A DNA stretch of 64,000 nucleotides, taken from positions 186,001-250,000 of the forward strand of contig NZ_LODW01000082.1 in the NCBI RefSeq assembly GCF_002914525.1, written 5' to 3'. This DNA is from Rhizobium hidalgonense (GTDB lineage Bacteria > Pseudomonadota > Alphaproteobacteria > Rhizobiales > Rhizobiaceae). The position numbers and the translations under genes were made by a program. The notes under the pieces were generated by a model, which saw only the letters and a list, made by a program, of their open reading frames with translations, was not told where the DNA came from and did not search any database. Positions 51,743 through 59,079 of this stretch are shown one piece after another (position 1 is the stretch's first letter; every line of letters starts with the position of its first letter).

Positions 51743-52642
51743 ATGGGGAAACGGTCCGGCTTTGTCGACGAGGCCTCCCCTTCTCCCCTTCGGCCCCCCG
51801 CTGGGGAGAGGGGGGAGCGCGCATTCATCACCACCGCCCGTGCCCCCGAAACCGCCCGCCGCAACGGCCTCATGCACAGCGGCTCTCGTATCGTGCCGGA
51901 GGAAGTGCCGATCGCCTTTTCTTATGGCGGCAGTTCGCATGCGGTGATGATGGCGACGCCCGCCGATCTCGAGGATTTTGCCGTCGGCTTCAGTCTGACC
52001 GAAGGCATCATCACCGGGCGGGCGGAGATATCAGGCATTGAGATCCTCGAGGGTGAGCAGGGCATCGACGTGCAGGTCAGTCTCGTCGATGACGTCGCCG
52101 ACCGGCTGCGGGCGCGCCGCCGCAGCATGGCGGGGCCGGTCGGTTGCGGGCTTTGCGGCATCGAATCGATCGAACAGGCGGTCCGGCCCGTGCCGGATGT
52201 CTCGGCATCGCCGCTGGGGCTATCGCACGCGGATATCGTTCGGGCCGTTTCGCTTCTGAACGAGGCGCAGCCGCTGCATCGCGAGACGCGGGCGGTGCAT
52301 GGCGCCGCCTTTTATCTTCCCGGCAGGGAACTGTTTGCCGTGCGCGAAGATGTCGGCCGGCACAATGCGCTGGACAAGCTCTGCGGCGCCGTCATTGGCG
52401 CCGGCGAAAGCGGCGGACATGGCGCCGTCGTCGTTACCAGTCGGTTGTCTGTCGAGATGGTGCAGAAGACGGCGATCCTTGGCAGCCCGGTGCTGATCGC
52501 CATTTCAGCGCCGACGGCTCTGGCCATCCGCACGGCCGAAGCGGCCGGCATGACGCTCGTCGCGCTGGTGCGCGGCGAGGATTTCGAGATTTTCACCCAC
52601 CCGCACCGCATCTTGCCTGGAAGCATCGCCGATGTCGCATGA
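51743..52642 (+). CDS. fdhD: Formate dehydrogenase sulfurtransferase FdhD (accessory protein)
   Basis: A 299-residue accessory protein that passes sulfur to the molybdenum cofactor before insertion in FdsA. The CGLCG motif holds C135 and C138 (FdhD normally has a C-x-x-C pair here). The DVGRHNALDKLCGA and ALIRxAEAAGMTLVAxVRGEDF-type stretches near the end are conserved (here LAIRTAEAAGMTLVALVRGEDF). The ATG at 51743 has GGAG five bases upstream; a GTG at 51737 overlaps the fdsA stop. Residues up to about 28 are encoded by a dispersed repeat (51766-51826) and give a Pro/Arg-rich extension absent from family members. Confidence 0.9.
   Translation: MGKRSGFVDEASPSPLRPPAGERGERAFITTARAPETARRNGLMHSGSRIVPEEVPIAFSYGGSSHAVMMATPADLEDFAVGFSLTEGIITGRAEISGIEILEGEQGIDVQVSLVDDVADRLRARRRSMAGPVGCGLCGIESIEQAVRPVPDVSASPLGLSHADIVRAVSLLNEAQPLHRETRAVHGAAFYLPGRELFAVREDVGRHNALDKLCGAVIGAGESGGHGAVVVTSRLSVEMVQKTAILGSPVLIAISAPTALAIRTAEAAGMTLVALVRGEDFEIFTHPHRILPGSIADVA
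51766..51826. repeat. CTCCCC-type repeat inside the 5' end of fdhD
   Basis: A stretch with CCCCTTCTCCCCTT, then CCGCTGGGGAGAGGGGG. It forms a hairpin and belongs with the CTCCCC/GGGGAG family in the fdsB-fdsA gap and at 58.9 kb. It contributes codons to the N-terminus of fdhD. Confidence 0.55.
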
Positions 52643-52877
52643 TACCAAGTCCAAGCTCGTCTATATGGCAAACCAGATCGCCACTTTCTTCAAAAGCCAG
52701 CCGGCAAGCGAGGCCGTGGAGGGGGTTGCCAATCATATCAATAAATTCTGGGAGCCGCGCATGCGGCGGCAATTGTTCGAAATCCTCGAGACGGAGGAAA
52801 ACGGCCTGGATGCGCTCGTGCTCCAGGCCGCTCCCATGATCCGCAAACCTGCGGCGGAGGCTAACCAAGTCCGGTAA
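52632..52877 (+). CDS. fdsD: NAD-dependent formate dehydrogenase delta subunit
   Basis: An 81-residue protein that is needed for the soluble formate dehydrogenase complex, helping assembly or stability. The sequence KLVYMANQIATFFKSQP and HINKFWEPRMRRQLFEILE are its conserved halves. Its ATG at 52632 lies inside the end of fdhD (11-base overlap), so the two are translationally coupled. It closes the fdsGBA-fdhD-fdsD module. Confidence 0.92.
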   Translation: MSHDTKSKLVYMANQIATFFKSQPASEAVEGVANHINKFWEPRMRRQLFEILETEENGLDALVLQAAPMIRKPAAEANQVR

Positions 52878-52926
52878 TTACGATCGACGCATGCGGGAGG
52901 AGGCGGCAGTTCGCTGCCTGCGCTAG

Positions 52927-53311
52927 TTCGTCGGCGCCGTCCACGGCCGGCTGCTGACGGCTTGGGCAACGGCCGGCATCGTCGGACCTGTCGTCGTCAA
53001 CTATACCCGCGAAGCACAGATTGCCGCCGGCGTTGTGCCCGGACCGAGCCTCTACACCGGCACGATGTATATCCTCGCTGGAATGTTGGCCCTCGGGCTG
53101 GTTGCCAACGCGCTGATCAGGCCGTTATCGGACAAGTGGTTCATGTCCGATGACGAGGTCGCCGCGCTGCAGGCAAAGTCGGCGGCCGCCAATGCCGGAC
53201 CGACGGGTTCCTTCGGCATCGGCACCGGCGGGCTGGACGCCAAGGCGGTGCTTGCCTGGGCCGTCGTCGGCATTCCGTACGTTGAAGGCGACCTTCGCGC
53301 TGTTCGGCTGA
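52927..53311 (+). pseudogene. Remnant of an oxalate/formate antiporter (MFS, OFA family), C-terminal fragment
   Basis: In one frame from 52927 (after a TAG at 52924-52926) the translation reads FVGAVHGRLLTAWATAGIVG and then PVVVNYTRE, later LYTGTMYILAGMLALGLVANALIRPL and SDKWFMSDDEV. This resembles the last membrane helices of OFA-family oxalate/formate exchangers. No N-terminal half exists; fdsD ends only 49 bases upstream. Near 53278 the frame is broken: after AWAVVGIP the family-like TLKATFALFG tail continues in another frame and stops at 53309-53311. So it has an N-terminal truncation plus a small frameshifting deletion. The same frame as the main part ends in the hairpin at 53322-53350. 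Confidence 0.72.
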
Positions 53312-53321
53312 CATATAGAAA

Positions 53322-53350
53322 GCGCGCCGCATGAACCTCATGCGGCGCGC
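53322..53350. terminator. Strong stem-loop between antiporter remnant and chemoreceptor gene
   Basis: GCGCGCCGCATG (53322-53333), loop AACCT, CATGCGGCGCGC (53339-53350): a perfect 12-bp stem. On the reverse strand it is followed by TTTCTATAT. It lies 69 bases beyond the stop of the reverse-strand chemoreceptor gene, so it may terminate transcription from either side. Confidence 0.75.
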
Positions 53351-53419
53351 CTATCCCTGTTTTGTGCCTGTTGTTATTTTAAAACGCTGTCGGCTTTATG
53401 CCGGGAACGGAGGACAGGG

Positions 53420-55177
53420 TCAGAACTCCTCCCAGCTTTTGGCGCCAGCTGCGGTCGCGCCATGCGCCCTTGCCACCCGCGAAACGAGATGCAGCGCCGG
53501 CGAGCCCTGTTTTACGTCGTGCCTGCCAGGGCTCTGGACTTCGCCCGGAAGGCGGAACCGCGACAGGAGGACACGCAACGTTTCGGCTTCCGTCGCAAGC
53601 TTGTGACTGGCGGCGGTACTTTCCTCGACCATTGCGGCATTCTGCTGGGTTGCCTGATCCAGCGAATTGACCGCCTGGTTGATCTCCTTGAGGCCGGTTG
53701 CCTGTTCCCTCGATGCTTCGACGATCGCGACGACATTGCCGTTGATATCGCCAACCTGAGCGACAATCTCCTCGAGTGCCTTGCCGGTCTGGCCGACGAG
53801 GCCGACGCCGTTCTTGACGAGCTCACTCGAGGTGTTGATCAGCGCCTTGATCTCCTTGGCGGCCTTGGCGGAGCGCTGAGCGAGTTCGCGAACCTCCTGG
53901 GCGACGACCGCGAAGCCCTTGCCGGCTTCACCGGCGCGCGCCGCCTCGACGCCGGCATTCAGCGCCAGCAGGTTGGTCTGGAAGGCAATGTCGTCGATGA
54001 CGCCGATGATGTTGGTGATTTCGCGTGAAGATTGTTCGATCTGATCCATGGCCGCGACGGCATTGCGGACGACCGTGCCGGATTGTTCGGCACCTTGTTT
54101 GGTCTTGGCGACAAGGCGGCCTGCTTCGTCGGCGCGACGGCTGGAATCGTTGACCGTGGTGGTGATCTCTTCCAGCGCTGCTGCCGTCTCCTCCACGGAT
54201 GCAGCCTGTTGTTCCGTTCGCTTGGAGAAGGAGTCGGCCGATGCACCGATCTCGCGCGAGCCGGCGGCGATCGCGCCGCCATTCTCGCCGATCGTCTTCA
54301 TCGTCTCAGCAAGGCCTTGAATGGTAGTGTTGAAATCGTGGCGCAACTGCTCCATCGAGGGGACGAAGGGGGTATCTACCGTCTTCGTCAGATCGCCCTC
54401 CGAGAGAAGGCGCAGCGCACCGCCGAGTTGGGAAATTGCGCTCATCCGCTGGGTGACGTCGGTCGCAAACTTGACGACCTTGTAGACCTTGCCGTCGGCA
54501 TCGACGATCGGATTATAAGCTGCCTGGATCCAGATTTCGCGCCCGCCCTTGCCGAAACGGACAAATTCGTTGGCGATGAATTCACCATCGGCAAGACGGC
54601 GCCAGAAGTTGCCGTATTCCTCGGTGCGGATATGGGCCGGGTCGCAGAAGATGCTGTGATGTTTGCCGGCGATTTCGGCCAGCGAATATCCCATGGCCTG
54701 GCAGAAATTCTCGTTCGCTGTCAGGATTTCACCCTTCGGAGTGAATTCGATCACCGCCTGCGAGCGCGAGATCGCCTCCAGCTTGCCCGCATCTTCGACC
54801 GCCTGCTTCTTCGCCGCCGTGATATCGGCGGCGAATTTCACCACCTTGAATGGCTTTCCACCTTTTGTAACGGGGTTGTAGGACGCCTGGATCCATATTT
54901 CCCTGCTGCCCTTGGCAAGACGCTTATAGGCGCCGGCATCATATTCGCCGCGTCCGAGCCGCGCCCAGAAGGCGCGATATTCAGGCGTTGCCGTATAGGC
55001 CGGCTCGCAGAACATACTGTGGTGCTTGCCGATGATCTCGTTCAAGCGATAACCAAGCGCGTTGCAGAAATTCTCGTTCGCCGTGAGAATATTGCCGCTG
55101 AGATCGAATTCGATGATCGCCTGCGATTTGGAGATGGCGTCGAGAATATATTTCGAATCGGAGGTGAGACCAAGCAT
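53420..55177 (-). CDS. Soluble methyl-accepting chemotaxis protein with two PAS domains
   Basis: A 585-residue cytoplasmic receptor without any membrane segment. It has two near-duplicate PAS domains (about 5-120 and 130-245): each holds ILTANENFCxAxGYxLxEIxGKHHSxFC and later REIWIQAxYNPxxxxGKxxKVVKFAxDxT. Then comes a methyl-accepting signalling domain with the hairpin tip IDDIAFQTNLLALNAGVEAARAGE. The last five residues SWEEF form a W-x-x-F tether that can bind CheR/CheB. The ATG at 55177 is chosen because AAGGGACAGAA precedes it. PAS domains of this type often bind haem, FAD or other small ligands; no specific ligand can be named. CheW lies upstream on the same strand. Confidence 0.93.
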   Translation of the reverse strand: MLGLTSDSKYILDAISKSQAIIEFDLSGNILTANENFCNALGYRLNEIIGKHHSMFCEPAYTATPEYRAFWARLGRGEYDAGAYKRLAKGSREIWIQASYNPVTKGGKPFKVVKFAADITAAKKQAVEDAGKLEAISRSQAVIEFTPKGEILTANENFCQAMGYSLAEIAGKHHSIFCDPAHIRTEEYGNFWRRLADGEFIANEFVRFGKGGREIWIQAAYNPIVDADGKVYKVVKFATDVTQRMSAISQLGGALRLLSEGDLTKTVDTPFVPSMEQLRHDFNTTIQGLAETMKTIGENGGAIAAGSREIGASADSFSKRTEQQAASVEETAAALEEITTTVNDSSRRADEAGRLVAKTKQGAEQSGTVVRNAVAAMDQIEQSSREITNIIGVIDDIAFQTNLLALNAGVEAARAGEAGKGFAVVAQEVRELAQRSAKAAKEIKALINTSSELVKNGVGLVGQTGKALEEIVAQVGDINGNVVAIVEASREQATGLKEINQAVNSLDQATQQNAAMVEESTAASHKLATEAETLRVLLSRFRLPGEVQSPGRHDVKQGSPALHLVSRVARAHGATAAGAKSWEEF

Positions 55178-55405
55178 TTCTGTCCCTTTGAGATGCACAG
55201 CGTCTGCTGTTTGGCTGGAGAAGCGAGAGGGCGGACGAGGTATGCCGGTGCCGGGAAGAAACAATATTCGCTTATCGTTCCGTCTGCGCCGGATTTGCCA
55301 TCCGTATGCTTCCTGACGATGCTGAGGGAGCGTGGTTAATATTACGTATAAAAGCTAATGCTAATAATATGGTAGTGATACAGCAAGTTTGGCGAAGACG
55401 GCAAT

Positions 55406-55428
55406 AAAAAACCGCCCCGGTAGGGCGG
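55406..55428 (-). terminator. Rho-independent terminator after cheW
   Basis: On the reverse strand CCGCCC (55428-55423), loop TACCG, GGGCGG (55417-55412) and then TTTTTT (55411-55406). It lies 28 bases after the cheW stop, so cheW and the chemoreceptor are probably separate transcripts. Confidence 0.85.
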
Positions 55429-55456
55429 CTTTCAAGTTACGAATGATAACGGCCTT

Positions 55457-55933
55457 TCAGGCCGCCAGTTCATCCGTCTCGTTTTCCTTGAACATCTTGG
55501 CGAGGTTCAGGAAGCAGATCATGCCATTTTCCGATGCGATGATGCCTTCGCAATAGGCGCGATCGAAGGAGGCGGTCACTTCGGGCACCGGCTGGACCTG
55601 GCTGGACGAAATGGTGAGAATATCCGAAACGCGGTCGACGAGCATGCCGATGACCATGCTGTGCACTTCGGCGACGACAATGGCGCTGCGTTCATTGGCG
55701 ACCGTGCTCTTCATGCCGAGCTTATAGGCAAGGTCGATAATCGGGATGACCGAGCCGCGCAGGTTCATGACGCCGATAACATCGGCCGGCGCATGCGGGA
55801 TCGGCGTCGACGGCGCCCAGCCGCGGATTTCGCGGATGGTCGTCGTCTTGACGCAGAATTCCTGATCATGCAGGCGGAAGGCAATGATCTCGAGCGTATC
55901 GCCGCTGAAGCTAGTGGAATTGATCGTGGTCAT
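55457..55933 (-). CDS. cheW: Chemotaxis coupling protein CheW
   Basis: A 158-residue scaffold that links receptors to CheA. The start MTTINSTSFSGDTLEIIAFRLHDQEFCVKTTTIREIRGW and the VINLRGSVIPIIDLAYKLG motif (here VMNLRGSVIPIIDLAYKLGM) are typical CheW. The ATG at 55933 follows GGGAAGAATTC; an upstream opening adds 17 unrelated residues. It is an orphan copy outside a che operon, beside a receptor gene. Confidence 0.93.
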   Translation of the reverse strand: MTTINSTSFSGDTLEIIAFRLHDQEFCVKTTTIREIRGWAPSTPIPHAPADVIGVMNLRGSVIPIIDLAYKLGMKSTVANERSAIVVAEVHSMVIGMLVDRVSDILTISSSQVQPVPEVTASFDRAYCEGIIASENGMICFLNLAKMFKENETDELAA

Positions 55934-56130
55934 AGAATTCTTCCCAACTGTCGTAAGCCAGGGCAGAAGCGGGCGCGCCACCATTGGCGCGGACGAGCTT
56001 TGCCTTCACACCACGCGATGGCTTTGCGCTCGGCCAAGCATCGTTACGGTTATCGACGACATTAACGGAAGAGTGTTGCCCAAATCTAAATCGGCAACCG
56101 GATTTGCGAAGGTTTGGTCCTCGATTGACC

Positions 56131-57330
56131 TCAGCTTATGGTCTTTTCGATCTGAGAGACCGCCCAATCGACCTGCTCCCTCGTGATCACCAGCGGCGGA
56201 GCGAGGCGAATCGTATGGTCGTGCGTATCCTTGGCGAGCAGGCCGCGTTCCTTCAGCGCATGACAATATTGCCGCGCGCCGCCGGCTTCGGGTTCCAGTT
56301 CGACAGCCATCATCAGGCCGCGGCCGCGCACGTCCTTGACGATGTTCGAGCGGATCGACCTGAGGCCTTCGAGAAAATAGTCGCCCATGACAGCGGCATT
56401 CTCGATCATGCCCTCTTCCGTCAGCACCTTGAGTGCTGCGCGCGCCACCGCGCAGGCGAGCGGATTGCCGCCAAAGGTCGAGCCGTGCTGGCCGGGCTTC
56501 AGCACCCCCAGTACCGCGGAATTGGAAAGCACTGCCGAGACGGGATAGAAGCCGCCGGACAACGCTTTGCCGATCAGTGTCACATCGGCCTCGATGCCTT
56601 CGTGCTCCTCGGCCAGCAGCTTGCCGGTGCGGCCGAGGCCGGTCTGGATTTCGTCGAGGATGAGGGTGACGTTGCTATCGGTGCAGAGCTCGCGGATGCG
56701 GGTGAAATATCCTGCCGGCGGGATGATGACGCCGGCTTCCCCCTGGATCGGCTCGATCAGCGCGGCGACCGTATTGCCATTGATGGCGGACTCGAAGGCC
56801 TCGGCATCGCCGAAGGGAATGGTGCGGAAGCCCGAAGTGTAGGGGCCGAAGCCGGTGCGGGCGTCGGGATCGGTGGAGAAACTGATGATGCTCAGCGTCC
56901 GGCCGTGGAAATTGTCAGCGCAGACGATGATCTCGGCCTGGCCTTCCGGCACGCCCTTGACCTCGTATCCCCATTTGCGCACCGCCTTGATGGCGGTCTC
57001 CACCGCTTCGGCGCCGGAATTCATCGGCAGGATCTTGTGCGAGCCGGTGAGCGCCGCAAGTTCTTCGTAGAGATAAGCGAGCTGGTCGTTGCGGAAGGCG
57101 CGGGAGGTGAGCGTTAGCCTGCCCGCCTGCTCGACCATGGCAGCGAGGATTTTCGGGTGACAATGGCCCTGGTTGACGGCGGAATAGGCCGAGAGGCAAT
57201 CAAGATAACGATTGCCGTCGGTATCCCAGACATGAACACCTTCGCCGCGCGTCAGAACAACGTCGAGCGGCTTGTAGTTGTTGGCGCCGAGACGCTGTTC
57301 GGTGGCGATCAGTTTTTCCGAAGTGTTCAT
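56131..57330 (-). CDS. rocD: Ornithine aminotransferase
   Basis: A 399-residue class III PLP enzyme that converts ornithine and 2-oxoglutarate to glutamate semialdehyde and glutamate. The Schiff-base lysine is in LIGKALSGGFYP, the cofactor-binding LILDEIQTGLGRTGK precedes it, and MNSGAEAVETAIKAVRKWGY is the substrate-side motif. It lies 57 bases downstream of rocF, an arginase, so the two make an arginine-to-glutamate route. No clear terminator was found in 55934-56130. Confidence 0.94.
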   Translation of the reverse strand: MNTSEKLIATEQRLGANNYKPLDVVLTRGEGVHVWDTDGNRYLDCLSAYSAVNQGHCHPKILAAMVEQAGRLTLTSRAFRNDQLAYLYEELAALTGSHKILPMNSGAEAVETAIKAVRKWGYEVKGVPEGQAEIIVCADNFHGRTLSIISFSTDPDARTGFGPYTSGFRTIPFGDAEAFESAINGNTVAALIEPIQGEAGVIIPPAGYFTRIRELCTDSNVTLILDEIQTGLGRTGKLLAEEHEGIEADVTLIGKALSGGFYPVSAVLSNSAVLGVLKPGQHGSTFGGNPLACAVARAALKVLTEEGMIENAAVMGDYFLEGLRSIRSNIVKDVRGRGLMMAVELEPEAGGARQYCHALKERGLLAKDTHDHTIRLAPPLVITREQVDWAVSQIEKTIS

Positions 57331-57387
57331 GTTTCTTCCCCTCTAGATCATGGCCGAAAAATGTGAGTTCCAGGCGGCGCGTGCCTT

Positions 57388-58323
57388 TTAAGCCGCACGT
57401 GTCGGGCGATCGAAGATGCGGCGGCCGAACAGGCTTGCCGTCAGTTCCACCAGGACGCGGGCGCTCTTGCCGCGATCGTCGAGAAACGGATTGAGTTCGA
57501 CGAGATCGAGCGACGAAACGAGGCCGCTGTCGGACAGCATTTCCATCACCAGATGCGCCTCGCGGAAGGTCGCGCCGCCGGGCACCGTCGTGCCGACGCC
57601 GGGGGCAATTTCGGGATCGAGAAAATCGAGATCGAGGCTGACATGCAGCAGGCCGTTCGCCCTGGCGACGGCATCGAGGATCTCCCGCATGATGGCGCCG
57701 ATGCCCTGCTCGTCGATCGCGCGCATATCAAAGACGTTGACGCCGTGTTCGTGAATTTCCTCGCGCTCACGCGCATCGACCGAACGGATGCCGACCTGGA
57801 AGACATTCTTCGGGTCGACGAAGGGACGATCCTTCGGCAGGATCTCAGCGAACTCCGCCTCGCCGCAGAAGAAGGCGACGGGCATGCCGTGAATATTGCC
57901 GGAGGGCGAGGTGGCGGGAGAGTTGAAATCGGCATGGGCATCGAGCCAGAGCACGAAAAGCGGTCGGCCTTTGCCGGCGGCATAACGGGCCATGCCGGAG
58001 ACGCTGCCCATGGAAAGACTGTGGTCGCCGCCGAGAATCAGCGGGAAGCGGCCGGAGGCGGCGACGTCGTGGACGCTGCTTTCGAGCGCACGGGTGAAGG
58101 CGCCGACGATTCTCAGATTGTGAGCTTTCGGATGGTTTGGCAGGTCCATCGCCGGCACGATCCTGAGATCGCCGATATCGGCGACGTCATGGCCGAGCTC
58201 GATCAGCGTCTGGTCGACGCCGGCGATGCGCAGGGCCGCAGGCCCCATGGCAGCGCCCCTGCGGCCGGAGCCTTCTTCCAGCGGCGCGCCGATGAGGGTG
58301 ACAGATCGCGATTGGGCATTCAT
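57388..58323 (-). CDS. rocF: Arginase
   Basis: A 311-residue Mn2+ ureohydrolase that splits arginine to ornithine and urea. The binuclear manganese ligands are H101 (GGDHS), D128, H130 and D132 (DAHADFN), and D231 and D233 (DLDFLDP). The ATG at 58323 (MNAQSRSVTLIGAP) is preferred because 20 upstream codons show no likeness to arginase. It is the first gene of the rocF-rocD pair and is divergent from an Lrp/AsnC-type regulator. Confidence 0.94.
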   Translation of the reverse strand: MNAQSRSVTLIGAPLEEGSGRRGAAMGPAALRIAGVDQTLIELGHDVADIGDLRIVPAMDLPNHPKAHNLRIVGAFTRALESSVHDVAASGRFPLILGGDHSLSMGSVSGMARYAAGKGRPLFVLWLDAHADFNSPATSPSGNIHGMPVAFFCGEAEFAEILPKDRPFVDPKNVFQVGIRSVDAREREEIHEHGVNVFDMRAIDEQGIGAIMREILDAVARANGLLHVSLDLDFLDPEIAPGVGTTVPGGATFREAHLVMEMLSDSGLVSSLDLVELNPFLDDRGKSARVLVELTASLFGRRIFDRPTRAA

Positions 58324-58446
58324 TCGAAGGGCTCCGTGTTGAGGCCTGTTTGGGCCGATAGTGGGATAAAGCGCTGACGGCAAAAAGATGGAAAAGTGTC
58401 AGAAATGGATTATGATTGCGCAAATTGATAAATCTATTTTGACAAA

Positions 58447-58884
58447 GTGATCAGCGTGGACGATCTCGATACCGAACTTCTGAGTGCACTTCGCCACAAT
58501 GCCCGGATTTCCGTTTCCTCGCTTGCGGCAATGACCGGCGCCTCGCGGGCAACGGTTGCCGCCCGTATCGACCGGCTGGTCGCCGGCGGTACCATCGTCG
58601 GCTTCACCATCCGCACCGGTCATGAGACGCGGTCGGCCGGCGTGCGCGCCATCGTGATGATCGAGGTGCTCGGCAAACTCGCCGACCGGGTGGCCGATCA
58701 GCTCCGTGGCCTGCCGCAGGTCCGTGCCCTGCACAGCACCAACGGCAAATGGGATTTCGTCGCCGAACTCGAGGATCGCGACCTCGTTTCGTTCGACGAG
58801 ACGCTGCGCCGCATCCGGCTGATCAACGGCATCAACTCGACGGAGAGCAATATTCTGCTCAAGACCAGCAAGACGGGTTTTTAG
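58447..58884 (+). CDS. Lrp/AsnC-family transcriptional regulator
   Basis: A 145-residue regulator. The helix-turn-helix is in the first 60 residues (DDLDTELLSALRHNARISVSSLAAMTGASRATVAARIDRLVAGGTIVGFTI), and the RAM/ligand domain has RAIVMIEVLGKLADRVADQLRGL. A GTG at 58447 is the likely start; a GTG at 58456 is possible. The divergent 123-base gap to rocF contains ATTGCGCAAAT (58415-58425), a possible half-palindromic binding site. It probably responds to arginine or ornithine and controls rocFD. Confidence 0.88.
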   Translation: MISVDDLDTELLSALRHNARISVSSLAAMTGASRATVAARIDRLVAGGTIVGFTIRTGHETRSAGVRAIVMIEVLGKLADRVADQLRGLPQVRALHSTNGKWDFVAELEDRDLVSFDETLRRIRLINGINSTESNILLKTSKTGF

Positions 58885-58902
58885 CGTATGATCTGCGGAA
58901 CT

Positions 58903-59020
58903 AGCCCCTCATCCGGCTGCCGCCACCTTCTCCCCGCACGCGACCTCTCCGTCCCTCTCCAACCTTTCGCGTGGCACGTCCCCACTCCCGTCAAAACGGG
59001 AGAGGGTTAGGGTGTGGGGC
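58903..59020. repeat. Dispersed intergenic repeat with inverted ends
   Basis: About 118 bases beginning AGCCCCTCATCCGGCTGCCG and ending GGTTAGGGTGTGGGGC, so the ends are imperfect inverted repeats (GCCCC / GGGGC). It includes CACTCCCGTCAAAACGGGAG, a strong inner hairpin. From memory, sequences of this kind occur at many intergenic sites in Rhizobium genomes. It lies between the Lrp-type gene and the tamB stop. Confidence 0.72.
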
Positions 59021-59079
59021 AGTTTTGGGATTCGAACTGGACCACCATCCGCTACGTGCTTCTCCTGAATTAAGCCGGC

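Noticed and set aside
53035..53334. A 99-codon intact gene starting at 53035
   Set aside because: Family-like codons continue upstream of that start, the frame breaks near 53278, and it ends in a hairpin; it is part of an antiporter remnant.
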